Positions 1-10,933 of a stretch of DNA of 64,000 nt are shown in pieces. The notes beneath the pieces were generated by a model, which did no database searches, was not told where the DNA came from, and saw nothing but the letters and a program-made list of their open reading frames with translations. Every line of letters begins with the position of its first letter. Position 1 is the first letter of the stretch. The translations under genes and the position numbers were made by a program. Source of the stretch: Multifurca ochricompacta (taxonomy: Eukaryota; Basidiomycota; Agaricomycetes; Russulales; Russulaceae); the NCBI GenBank assembly GCA_022496185.1, contig WTXG01000089.1, positions 81,203-145,202 on the forward strand. Reading direction: 5' to 3'.

Positions 1-1212
1 TTGGGTTTGTGCTTCTGCATTTGGACCAGTCTATTCGTAAATGACAACTAGTAGCTCTACCACCTCCTGGTGCCAAGTGCTGTGGCTTCACCCTGGTTAC
101 TAATTCCGCTTCGCCTTGCATCTATCGCATGTCACCACTCTCTACTTGTAGGCGTGTGCTGGGTTTTCCGTTTCCCTTTCTCCCTCTTACCCTTTCCGTC
201 GGGGCCCGTCCTAAAGGAAGTAACCACACCTTTCCTTTTTCTGTTCAGCCTCAATCAGAGTCGCGCAGGGCACTGCAGTTGCGCTCGGGCTTAGGTTCAT
301 GCGCATCATTTGATTTGAGTTGATTGTTGCTGACTCCAGACTAGTAGGGAGCCGCTCATGTTGTTGGAGTGTTGGGATAATGGGGCACCACCCATCTATT
401 TTGAAAGCCATAGACCACGCGTTCGATATACTAAGTCGCAGAAGCCAGCTCCCGGAATCCAAGTTCTCGAGATTTGAAAGTTTTGTTCGCACCTCAACCC
501 TCTTCTCTCGTTCCCCCCTTTTCCGGCTGTGCTCCTTCGAGTTGTGCTCATAGCATGTGCGCAATGAGCAACGCTCGCTAATGCAAATCATACTTCAAGT
601 TGGGCGTCAGCGCGTGATCGAAATCGAGAACTCCTGCCGCTTTGGCCTAGACGGGACAATGACGTTCAATATTCCGGACATCATGAAAATTGGATTTTGA
701 GGAGATCCGTTACACGAGTGCCTTAACAGCACGACGCGTGGGCTTGGTCGAGTCGAGGACAATTAGAGAGTTATAATCGTAATCTCCGGCTTCGTAGGAA
801 TTTACTCCCATGTTGCTGACTCATCTCACCGGCGCCATCAGCAAGGTTAGGACTGCTTTGCCGATACTTACAGCACTCAATATTGCGATGCACAGGGCTC
901 AAACGTAGAAGCCGATCACTAACTCCTGCTCAGGCTGAAGGTAATATTTTTTGACTGTGGATAGGGATTAATGCTTATGGGTCACCATCATTATGAATGT
1001 CATGCCTCCCACTCTCGGTTCAGCGATACCCCTTGCAGTGTTCGACGCTGGTGGATGTGGCGCCTGCTTCCGGAGTTTCCGTGCTTGGATAATGTGTATA
1101 GCACTTACCCTCCTTGATGTAGTGTTCAGCTGTCCTGTACATCTGCCATCTCTTGATGTAACAAGTCAAGCAGGTCCCTATCCTATTGTCTCTATGTCAC
1201 CCACCTCAATAA
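1..1212. other. No recognised gene
   Basis: This stretch upstream of the laccase contains only short open frames without a recognisable domain. A 126-codon open frame on the minus strand (211-591) and a 74-codon frame on the plus strand (993-1217) show no family motif and no supporting splice structure, so neither is called. Confidence 0.5.
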
Positions 1213-1219
1213 TATAAAA
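1213..1219 (+). promoter_or_regulatory. TATA-like box of the laccase gene
   Basis: The heptamer TATAAAA lies 75 bases before the laccase ATG at 1294, a usual spacing for a fungal TATA element with a short leader. The call rests on match and position only. Confidence 0.4.
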
Positions 1220-1293
1220 TACCTTACCTCTGGTACGTCTCGCCCAAAAGTTATCTTCATTTTATTTCATTCCTTTCTTTTATTCCATTTTCC

Positions 1294-3700
1294 ATGTCGC
1301 AACTTCGTTCCCTTTTTTTGCTTCTTGTCGCCATATCTGGAGGTGTCTCTGCCGCCATCGGACCCGGTGCTACCCTTCCAATTGTCAACAAAAACATAGC
1401 CCTGATGGGTTTACTCGTCCGTGAGTTTCCCGCAGCTGTTCTTAGATATAATACGTAATACTTGTTTGCAGTGCCACCCTTGCTGGGGGAACTTTTCCTG
1501 GCCCAGTGATTCAAGGAAAGAAGGTGATGTTTGATGGCAAGGTCGATTGGTTTTTTTCTGATGCCCACTTTCGTCAGGGCTCTGAGTTCAAGATCAATGT
1601 AGTCGATCAGCTGACGGACACCTCCATGGACTTGGCTACATCTATCGTAAGATCTCCTGTTTCTGGAGCACGCACGGATATCTAGACGCATTCACTTGTG
1701 CCCTACAGCATTGGCATGGTCTCTTCCAAAGGCACACGAATTACGTCGATGGCCCTGCCTTTGTGACCCAATGTCCTCTTGTGCCGAAGGAAAAATTCCT
1801 GTACGATTTCAAGACATTAGACCAAGCGGTACCACCTTTCTCTTACTTCGCAAGATTTCGATCAGCTGATTCTGTCTCTGCCTCAGGGAACATACTGGTA
1901 TCACAGTCATTTCAAAACCAGTACTGTGATGGCCTGCGCGGAGCTTTGGTTATTTACGATGACAAAGACCCCCAGCGTGGTTTATACGACATCGACAACG
2001 GTGAGAGGGATTTTCCGTGGTACAAAAGTCCATTTCGCTGACATCTCTTGTAGAGCATACTATTATAACGCTTGCTGATTGGTATCACTACCTCTCAACG
2101 AATGCGCCCCAGTCCCGTGAGCCTTGACCGCGTCCTTGAGATTGATTATCTCGTGTTGACGAGCATTGTAGTTCATTCAACTCCACTCTGATCAACGGTA
2201 AGGGCAACTATCCTGCTAATGTTTCCCTTGCTGTTGTGAATGTCCAAAAGGGAAAACGGTCAGTCATGTCCTTCCACCTGGATTAGGATCTGATACGGAT
2301 TGTTGCAATAGTTACCGATTACGCGTGGTGTCCATCTTCTCCATTGACAACCACCAACTCACTGTGATTGAAGCGGATGGTATCGACGTTCGGCCTCTAG
2401 TAGTTGATTCACTCGAGATATTTGCTGGTATGTACATCAAAAGTAGCCTCCAATATTGTCTTAACAAATATCCAACAGGTCAACGCTACTCTGTTGTTGT
2501 AAGGCCGTCTTGTTGATCATCGCATAGGGATTCATTCCTCACTTCTTTTAGCTCAATGCAAACCAGCCAGTGGCCAATTACTGTAAATGTTATCTTACCG
2601 GAAGCTTTTGTAGTCTGACTCAACGCGAACAGGGATTCGTTCTCTACCCCATGCTCTGGGCCGGGATTTCAGCAACCTCAACAATTTGGCCGTTCTTCAT
2701 TATGCAGGGGCTCATAAGGCACATCCGACGGTGGATCCAACGGTGAACATCCCTACAAGCAAGCTGCCACTTGTTGAGACCAATCTTCACGTGGGTCTTC
2801 ACATTCTTCCTCTTTCCAAGCTTGACCCATTTATTTGTAGCCACTCACCCTCTCCTGTGGTAAGAGCCGCTCTAGTCTTTGTTTTTGCTTCAGTCTCTAA
2901 AACCATCTAATTCAGCCAGGAAGCACATTCCTGGCGGTGCCGACATCAACATTAACTTGAACGTTGTGCTTGTGAGCTTCGGCCTCTGGTCGTTATCCAC
3001 ATTTGCTGACAGTAGAGGGCAGAACAATGCTCACACAGCCTTCCTGGTTAATGGTGTTGCCTTCGAGCCTCCAACCGTTCCTGTGTTACTCCAGATCTTG
3101 AGCGGTGCAAAGAACGCATCAGACCTACTTCCTGCCGGCAGCATTTACGGCCTCGAGGCAAACAAGAGTGTCGAGCTCACCATTCCTGGTGGTGCCATTG
3201 GTGGACCTGTGAGTACTTGCTGGAAATTGCCGTTAAGTTGAAGTGGCATTGCAATTCTGACGGCTTGACCATCCTGTGTAGCATCCTGTTCACTTGCACG
3301 GCACTCCTTCTCCGTGGTTCGTAGTGCGGGCAATTCATCCTACAACTTTGACAATCCCGTTGTCCGCGATGTCGTAAGCATTGGAAACGCCAGTGATGAA
3401 GTTACGATCCGGTTCTTTACCGACAACCCTGGTCCCTGGTTCTTCCATTGTATATTGGCACTTGAATGCGTACGTCATTCTCTAGCCTACATACACCAAC
3501 TACTCTGATGGATCTATTATTCTAGTGGCTTCGCTGTTGTCTTTGCTGAGGATGTCCCCGAGTGTCGACACAGGACATCACGACGAGTAAGTTGTCTGGC
3601 CATGCTCGCGACAGTTCATTCAAACATACTTTCCGTAGATGCTTGGAAGGACCTTTGCCCGACCTACAACGCCTTTATTAATTCGACAGGTCATACGTAA
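1294..3700 (+). pseudogene. Laccase (multicopper oxidase), multiply broken
   Basis: Laccases are secreted enzymes that oxidise phenols and reduce oxygen to water with four copper ions. The start MSQLRSLFLLLVAI followed by SAAIGPGA looks like a signal peptide and mature N-terminus. Many short introns separate recognisable blocks: GTFPGPVIQGK, VVDQLTD, HWHGLFQ (copper motif L1, 1708-1728), WYHSH (L2, 1896-1910), YCDGLRGALVIYD, STLINGKGNY, PPTVPVLLQILSG, HPVHLHG (L3, 3282-3302), [12 protein letters not shown] and the C-terminal DLCPTYNAF ending at TAA 3700. Frame breaks equal to one missing base follow directly after L2 (1911-1918) and after HLHG (about 3303). The L4 motif, usually HCHIDWHLEAG, is reduced to an HC-plus-LEC remnant (3446-3469), so type 1 and type 3 copper ligands are lost. 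About six codons around the usual SCDP segment are also missing near 2335, and the exon joint near 2170 does not keep frame. As read it cannot encode an active enzyme; assembly base loss is the alternative for the single-base breaks. Confidence 0.85.
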
Positions 3701-4714
3701 TAAGTCGGTTTCCAACTATGCACTGGCAGGGACAAATTTGCTCGAGGAACACTATTTTATTTTTAGGCGTAATACATATTTTTCCTTACCTTCACACTTT
3801 CGTAAACTTTACGAACACGGACATTCGCTATCCTCTCTCTTTTCAAGAATCAGTGACCTCCTGCAGTGCTCCATACTTGCGAGAAAGTCTATAGGCCCCC
3901 TATTCTGTGACGTGAAGTGCAATAAGATCCTCCTTTGTACTCCGTCAGCTTACTTGTATGGGATTTGACTCGGCATCGCCGCTCAATTTTGTCTTGTACT
4001 GCATGTCAAATTCTATATCAACAATTTCAGTGTAGTTGTGTGACAATATTGCATCTTCCTGCGTTGCACATTGCGGCTACTCAAGATGGCAGTCCACAGA
4101 CGACAGACGAGTCACACTCGTCCATAGTTCTAGCCTCGAGCTAGAATGACTATTTTGGAGCGCGATAATGCAATCGCCAACATGAATCGTCAACATGGGT
4201 TGCCAGGATCGTAAGACGTCCCCTGCTGCGAGTATCTGTCATAATTTTTTTTCATTTATTTGGTAAGAGCGCGTGCAGCACGTCGTACCAACTTGCGTCC
4301 GGCCTATTTCAGGCCATATAAGGACTTGTGAAGGTGTTTGATGGACTCTCCTTGAGCTTCGTGACGGGGGGGGGCACTTGCATATAGATTTCTTCGTTAT
4401 CATTGAAGCTCGTCATCTAAGCAGGTCCCGTTAAAATCGAAGCTATCAATTTCCCAGTCATATCGGGCGGCCATGGCGAGTATAACGCGAAATCTAGCGC
4501 CGGTATCTCATACCAGCCCATCTTCACCAGACTGTTCCTAGTTCCGAACCGCACAATTGGGACATAGTAATCCTGGTGGAACTTAAAGAAAAGGCGATGG
4601 TCGACTTTATGAAAAATAGGTTGCACTATCTATATATGAAGGATCTAAAGGGATTCTATATCAGTGGGATCATAAACGCCATCTGAGCCTCCTCTTCCTT
4701 CATGTTGACGTCGA
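3701..4714. other. No recognised gene
   Basis: Spacer between the laccase end and the 3' end of the minus-strand membrane protein remnant. It holds a G run near 4368 and no frame with a recognisable motif. Confidence 0.5.
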
Positions 4715-5946
4715 TCAGCTCAGCGTTAAATGTAAGGACCTCTTTTCCTTGGCTTGTCTCGGAGACGACTTGACATACGACATCCCTAAACTGGTGACCA
4801 ACGCCGTCGTCTCGTTCACTTCGACATCCCGCCGCATAATTTCCGCGGCGGCCAGGCGTACTGCGCGCCATCGGACCAGCGCCGCGGCGATGGTCGTCGA
4901 CGTCGCACCAACAACGTTAACGATGACTTTGATTCGCTCAAGGTGCTGCGGGACGTCCGAGTCTGGAAATGGCGGGACACGGCGAGTTGCGCTGCGCTGA
5001 GGAAAATCGGTAGCAGAAGTTTCCGCTCGAGGCGAGGATGAGCCCGAAGAGCCCTTGAGGAGTCATCGAGATCACCGCTGTGAAGCGGTTCTCAGACCAG
5101 AACCAACACACCTGTTCGAAACAGAGGGAGAAAACGTACAACGAGCGAGTCCTTTCAGTCCTTGCGCGTTGTTCGAACGCATTTTATATACAGTTGGTAT
5201 CTGGTAGCAGGGCGAGTTGTGAGCCCGTTGAAATGTTCACCTCAGCATATTATTTGACTGACGAGTTATCGATCATCTGTAGGGAACAAGCGATTTGCAT
5301 GCTCCGCGCCTGAGCTGCGTTCAAGATGTCCATGTCCGGGACCCCGTCTTCGGATGTGACAGAGCTCAGCACGAACTCGGCACAAGCGGAAATATAGATT
5401 GCGGTGCTCGCCAGGCGTCAAACAAAGGTATGGCCATGGTTATCATGAGCCACAAACGCGATTTAGCATGCTCCACTCTTTCGATGACTATGTGTATGAG
5501 CAAGATGGTGTCCGTCAAAATGGGCATAACGCCATTCAGTATTCCCATAATGACAAGCGTAAGAGGTTGTAGAGTGGTCGATGGAGACAACCAGGAGCAC
5601 AGCTTTTCAGATTTATTTCGTGAGCACTTTGCATGGGAGAGGGTACCAGGTGGCGACGTACGAGCATGTAAACATTGACAAGAGAGACTTCAGTGCCAAA
5701 TAGAAAAAAAAGAAAGCTCAAGGCAACAGCCGCCTTTTGCCTTATTGAAGGGCTAGCATTGACCAGGAAAACGATTATGAGGATGAGAGACGAGTCCAGT
5801 AAGGAAAGATTGATTACGAAGGAAAGAAAGCCCTTGACGGTGCTGAGAAAAATAAGTTCGGGTACAGGGCTGATCTCAATGGTCGGAGGTGATGGCAGTT
5901 TGGGGATATCCAAGGGGAGCTTAGGAATTATCATAAATGGATCCAT
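4715..5946 (-). pseudogene. Multi-pass membrane protein, decayed copy A
   Basis: This is a diverged copy of the membrane protein gene at 7430-8592. The shared order is PELIFLSTVKG, FLVNASPSIRQKA, FGTEVSLVNVYML, LSPSTTLQPLTLVIMGILN, PILTDTILLIHIV, then AIYISACAEFVLSSVTS, IFLSAAQLAV and a C-terminal part around RIKVIVNVVGATSTTIAAAL. Hydrophobic blocks alternate with short polar links, suggesting about six or seven membrane spans; the family is not one I can name. The ATG at 5946 gives MDPFMIIPKLP, matching the start of copy B. Breaks: the frame shifts by one missing base near 5414-5420, before AIYIS, and again near 5000, before the AAQL block, so the C-terminal half is not joined to the N-terminal half. 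Copy B is intact at both places. Confidence 0.55.
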
Positions 5947-5989
5947 GAAAGAGGGGCGTCCGCACTGGATGTAGTTGATAGGAAAAGAC

Positions 5990-7420
5990 CATCGAAACTC
6001 CAGAGAGAGGGAAAAGGAGGAGAGTTGTTACTGTCTTGTATGATACCATATGACATGCCTCATTCTGTAAAAGCCAATTTGGGTAAAATCCATTGGATGC
6101 CACGCAATTCGGCACCACCTTCCAGTTCGGACACGGGACCATGCAGCTACTATTCGAAGTTTGAAGACAATGGACATACTATGAACGACCCAATAACTTC
6201 CTTGATAAGCTAGATGCTTAGAGTAGGCCCTTCACCACTTAGCCAGTACCACGCGATGAGTCCGTTCATCAAGAGCAGCCATTCAACCAGCATTTCCATC
6301 GTTTACTATCTCCCAAATCCAAAGCTAGCCGTTCCGAGAATCACGTGTCTTGGCCACAGTCATATGGCCACGAGACCAAGAGCTAGCTAAAGCGAACTGC
6401 GCGTCATCCAAGTAGCGCAAAGTACGAGGTGTCAAGTTGTCTTCCTGTTTCGGTGTTTGAATGGCGCCGTGGCACAAAAAATATGCAAGCTATTTCCTAG
6501 TTTCCTCGGTTGCATTGCCCCTTTGGTAACAAGACTGGATTCCAGCGGTCCCAATCACGTCCATTCCTTTCTTCATGCCTATGAAGATCGTATCAGGTTG
6601 TCAACGAGCGTGCAGGATTGTATATAGGCATGATAAGTGATTCAGCATCGAATAGCCACGTAGAGTGCTCCTAGTTCGTATCAATTGATGGCGATCGGAG
6701 CAGTTTAGGGAGCCTGATGTTTACGTTCAAATACAGCAAAGCGTGAAACCGTTTTCAAACCCCGATCGGCGGGAGGCGAGCGAGACATCCAGTCATCACG
6801 TGGGTCAGTCGAACCATGTTCTAGATAGTATCTACAACCATTGATACTGTGACCTTGACAGGGCGGAACACTACAACTAATGGTGAATAGGTAAAAAGGG
6901 ACGGCCTAATCAATTTCGTATCAAAACTGACAGGCGCAAGTCAATGCATGAGCGCTGTGAGCCCGGCGTTGGTTATGAGCGTCGGCTGAAACTTACAGAT
7001 AGGATGTGGCGCTGATTGAAAGAAGTTCGTGGCTGCGATAGTACCTTTCCTTCTTTTCTTGAATACCCATCCAACGCATGCCACTCGGTAACGAAGCAAT
7101 CAGCCAGCGAAGTAATATGTTTTGTTCTGTGGTGAGATCCACACCAATCGATCGGCGCAAGTTACCGAATGAATGCATGCAATACTCTCCGAACAGCAGA
7201 GCAACCCGTAGCAAATGTGAAGCAGGGGTACTTCTACAGTTGGAAGAGAAAAACAAAACTTTGCTCGGCTGATCCCACAAACTACTTAGGCGGGCGCTAA
7301 GGCACACCATCGTCCTTGGAGGCGGCTGGAACGTCAAAACGGGCCCAGAGACGGAGAGAAGTCCTGCTGAAGGTCCAAGTGTGGTGCAATGCCGTTGGCA
7401 CGCTATCTGCCGGTTTCTCC
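5990..7420. other. No recognised gene between membrane copies A and B
   Basis: A 147-codon open frame on the minus strand (6993-7436) partly overlaps the end of copy B. It is rich in Arg, Ser and Pro with no family motif, so it is treated as non-coding. Nothing else was recognised. Confidence 0.45.
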
Positions 7421-7429
7421 GTGGCGGGC

Positions 7430-8592
7430 CTACCACCGGGTTGGCGTGCGAACAGATGTGGTCACAACGCCGCCACCAGACAATGCCACCTGCGCATTGT
7501 GCCCTAGGTCCTCCGCCTTCTCTGACGATACGCGAACTTGGGACGATCTATGCGCTGTTGGTCCAGAGAGGTTCTTGCGTAAGGTCGTCATGCTCGCGCT
7601 CACGATATTGATTACGACTTTGGCCGAATCGATGAGTGTCGCGGCGTTACTGGACTGCATGAAGGAAGTCATGCCAAGTTGCGCAGAGCTGAGGACGATC
7701 GGGAGGATATACTGCGAGCTAAAGGACAAGGCGAGACTAAAGAGGCTTATCGGGGTGGGATGCTGGCCAAAACGATATCAGAAAAAAAACTAGATACGGC
7801 AAGCGCGGACGGACATCTCAAAGCATTGAATTTCCGCATTTTAATGGCATGCGCCCAGTGCACGCCGAGCGAGTATCTGTAGGCAGAAGCGTTCACGAAG
7901 TTACACTATCAGACAGTGGTGGTTACTCACAGTTGTCGATAAGATGAAGACTTGAAGATATGTAGATACCCCGTACTCGTGCTGCCTCAACAATGGCAAG
8001 GTCTGGGGCAGTACCGCTTGTAAACGACGCGAGTATGAACTCGATGCTCGCGTAAATGTACATTGCCGCACCGACAAGGCGTGCAAACTTGAAGAGGATT
8101 GGACCTCCGGTCGTGGCGATGAGCCTAGTCCGTGAGTCCGTATGGGACGCTTTCTCCTTCACGAGGTGAAAGAGAATAACGGAGTCCGTGAAGATGGGAA
8201 TAATGCTATTCAAAACGTTGAGGATCACCACTGTAAGTGGTTGTAGTGCAGTCGACGGGGAAATCCACGAGCAGACCTTCGAGGGAGGAATCAACGAGTA
8301 TCAGTAGTAGTTGTCAGCGTGTACACACCAGAACATAGGCGTTGACCAAGGCAATCTCAGCGCCAATGATGAGAGACAAATAGCCATAAAGTTGCAATGT
8401 AGCCTTTCGCAGAGCGGGAGATGTGTTTGTCAGTAAAATAAGTGAAGCGACAGTGCTCCACTGAGTCGCTGAGAGGTGGGAAGCAGGGACAATAAGAGCC
8501 TTCATTGTGGAAAGGAAGATGATTTCGGGCAGAGGGCTAACTTTTACTTCTGGAAGAAGCTTTGGGAGATACTGAAGAATGAGAGCAGCCAT
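7430..8592 (-). CDS. Multi-pass membrane protein, intact copy B
   Basis: Four exons join without frame conflict: 8592-8329, 8276-7927, 7876-7798 and 7711-7430, giving 324 residues. The ATG at 8592 (MAALILQYLPKLL) is chosen because it aligns with the start of copy A; the frame continues upstream without another ATG. Hydrophobic segments include VASLILLTNTSP, LSLIIGAEIALVNAYVL, ALQPLTVVILNVLNSIIPIF, YIYASIEFILASF and YILPIVLSSAQLGM, followed by a Ser/Arg-rich hydrophilic tail of about 60 residues ending RTPTRW. The layout suggests a seven-helix-like integral membrane protein with a cytosolic tail. I do not recognise a named family. Its neighbour at 4715-5946 is a broken paralogue in the same direction, so this is a tandem duplication of which only one copy survives. 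Confidence 0.65.
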
Positions 8593-8639
8593 GAAGAATT
8601 CGGGAGCCAGGGTACGGAAAGACAAGAAGTGTGCAACCC

Positions 8640-9490
8640 ATTTATTTATTTACCATTCCAGAGAGCGTGACTCCGCAGTAGAGTGATTCTATGAAACGGA
8701 AGAATGTTGCGAGGGGCTCGTGTATTCTTTGTTGACAGATAGGGATCATAAGATCGACAACGCGGATGAGGGTGGGGAGCCATGTGATAGACATAGAACT
8801 GTAAAAAGCTCCAGGAAAGCCTTGTTGAAAGATGCTCGTTTAAATTGAAAACGACGTCAAACTAGGGCATCCTCTGGAACAGAATTCCAGGATATTTCAA
8901 GGAGGGTGTATGGTAAGTGTCAACAAGTGCTTCATGTCAAAATGACACCCTTCATCGCTGCCAGTCACCCCCCTTCTTTAATTTGGCAAGTCACAATGTC
9001 ACAACTCACATCGGTTGCGATGGTTATGATTGTAAATATCATGTCCACAAAAACTTAAATTTTGATTTATGTATTATGCCAAAGATGATTTTTGGTTGAT
9101 TAAGCAAAAAATGAGCAAGGAATTCGAAGAGGGTGATAGCGTGCACCAATCACGACCAAGATGCAGGAGGTTCACAAAGTGCGTGAAGTTCCCACGACAT
9201 CACCGGGAAGATTTCAGGCTAGTTAAATGCATATTAGCATCGTGTTCGCTAGAGAAGTCCTGGAATTCAGTTCAAGGACGTTCACAACATGCAGCTCCTA
9301 TCTCCTTTGTACTGTTCTGTAGGATTCCTAGACCCCTGGGCACCATGAGTTGGTATCTCCGCTCTGAAGTCATTCGCAGAATCTCGGGGGTTGCCTAGGG
9401 ATGGGTGTTAAGCGCCTAGCATTAAGGTCAAGCTGGAACTGTTGTACCGTGGAACAGGAAAAACCCCAGAAAAGTCATGGAACTGCGTCC
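8640..9490. other. No recognised gene
   Basis: Spacer upstream of membrane copy B and downstream of the Ras-like gene. Frames are short and carry no motif. Confidence 0.5.
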
Positions 9491-9498
9491 GCGTGGGG

Positions 9499-10409
9499 TT
9501 ACTGATGGACTCCTTTGTCGTGGGAGCGAACAGCGTGTGATACTTTGGCCGCCGCCACTGTGAGGAATTCTATGATGCCCTCTCTGAAGGACATAGTAGG
9601 GGTCGTCGAAGTCTCATAATGCTGGCGGACCAGACTCAGCAAAACCACAAATGGAGCTGGGAACGGGCGATTGGGTGAAGCCTCGACAAATGGGATTGTA
9701 TGCATCTCGGCAAAGCGGTGGCCATCTGCGTTTAAGGCGATGTCAAAATTCTAGTCACAAAGGGACGATCTCAGACGATTCACTGCATCCATGGGCATGC
9801 TTGACGCCACGCTTAGAAAGTACGCCAGAGAAGAGCACGACGGGTAGGAACCTCCACTTGGATATGGCGATTTGCTCATGGAATCGCACGACATACTGAA
9901 AAGAGGCGAGAGAACTTGAACTATAAACGAGAAGGACACCATGACACCGCGCCAGGTCCTGAAACAACTCCATCAGCTGCCATACACACCAACCCGATCA
10001 ATAGCTTTCACCCGCAACACTCTCTAAATATATCCCCAGGTCTCTCGATGATGTCTAGAACGAGGATACGATTGTCCGCCAGCCTCAGGGACTTCTGATT
10101 GGAACCTGACAGTGACCTTCAATTTAAATGATAAACACTCAATGAACTATACGCACGAAGGAAAGACGTTGGTAATCTGAAGTTGTGGGTTCTCCCAGAT
10201 ATGCGGCGACAAGTTCACGTACTCCAGATTCTGTAGAAGATGAGAGATTCGTGAATCGATGCTTATGGGACCGGATTGGCCCACCTTTGTCGCCTACGAC
10301 CAAGAGGTTATATCCAAGTGAAACATCGCAATTTGACTGTTGGCCAGAGGGGTGATGAGACAAAAAAAAAGCGGGGTCAAGGAGCAGGGCAAGAAGAACG
10401 TACAGACAT
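9499..10409 (-). CDS. Ras-like small GTPase with degenerate nucleotide-binding motifs
   Basis: A tiny first exon (ATGTCT, 10409-10404) splices to 10336-10285 (NLLVVGDK), then 10230 onward (ESGVRELVAAYLGEP), then an exon after CAATCAG (LADNRILVLDII), each join in phase. Later blocks match the Ras fold: CHGVLLVYSSSSLASF is the beta4/alpha3 segment, and MHTIPFVEASP followed by LLSLVRQHY is the G5 loop and last helix. Ras proteins switch signalling by binding GTP. Here the P-loop reads G-D-K-E-S-G-V-R, lacking the invariant Lys-Ser/Thr; the DTAGQ segment reads IERPGD; and no NKxD motif is visible near VVLFSG. The C-terminus (ending KGVHQ) has no CaaX box. The exon joints near 9975 and 9820 are not fully resolved, so the exact protein is uncertain. 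It may be a pseudo-GTPase or a decaying gene. Confidence 0.55.
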
Positions 10410-10597
10410 CTGGTACTGAAACGGTAGACAATCAAACGCAGACGATGTATTAAAACAGGGCTCCAATTGTGCCAAGGGATTTAAACATGCGAGAAACATG
10501 ACTGAGAGTTTACAACAGCCACAATTGCGGAACTTGCTTTGTCTGGTCTGCTTGGATTGTGTGCTTGGATTGTGTGTGAGTGTATTAATGACAGGTG

Positions 10598-10631
10598 TAC
10601 CACGCCATGCCACGCCACGCCACGCCACGCC
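10598..10631. repeat. CACGC-type short tandem repeat
   Basis: Near-perfect five-base units (CACGC/CATGC) lie in the divergent spacer between the Ras-like gene and the F-box gene. Confidence 0.7.
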
Positions 10632-10933
10632 AATCGGTCCGCGGACCCGGATCGTCTTGTATTTTTTTTTCTTTCTTTATTCTCCTTTATCATATCATTT
10701 ATTATTATTTTTCCCTCATCCATCGCTGCAAAAAAGCTTGATCACATATCTGAGAGACTCGTAAATATTCAAGCTATCGTGAAGCAATATATCAAGAAAC
10801 AATAAAGAGAATAAACTCTTTGGAACAGTATGAATACTTTCCTATCTTTGCGCGATGGGAATGCCGGAAGTAGGTAGGTCCTGAGCTCCCGAGTAGGCGC
10901 TCAGCTATCATTTGAGCTCAAACTACTACGAGC

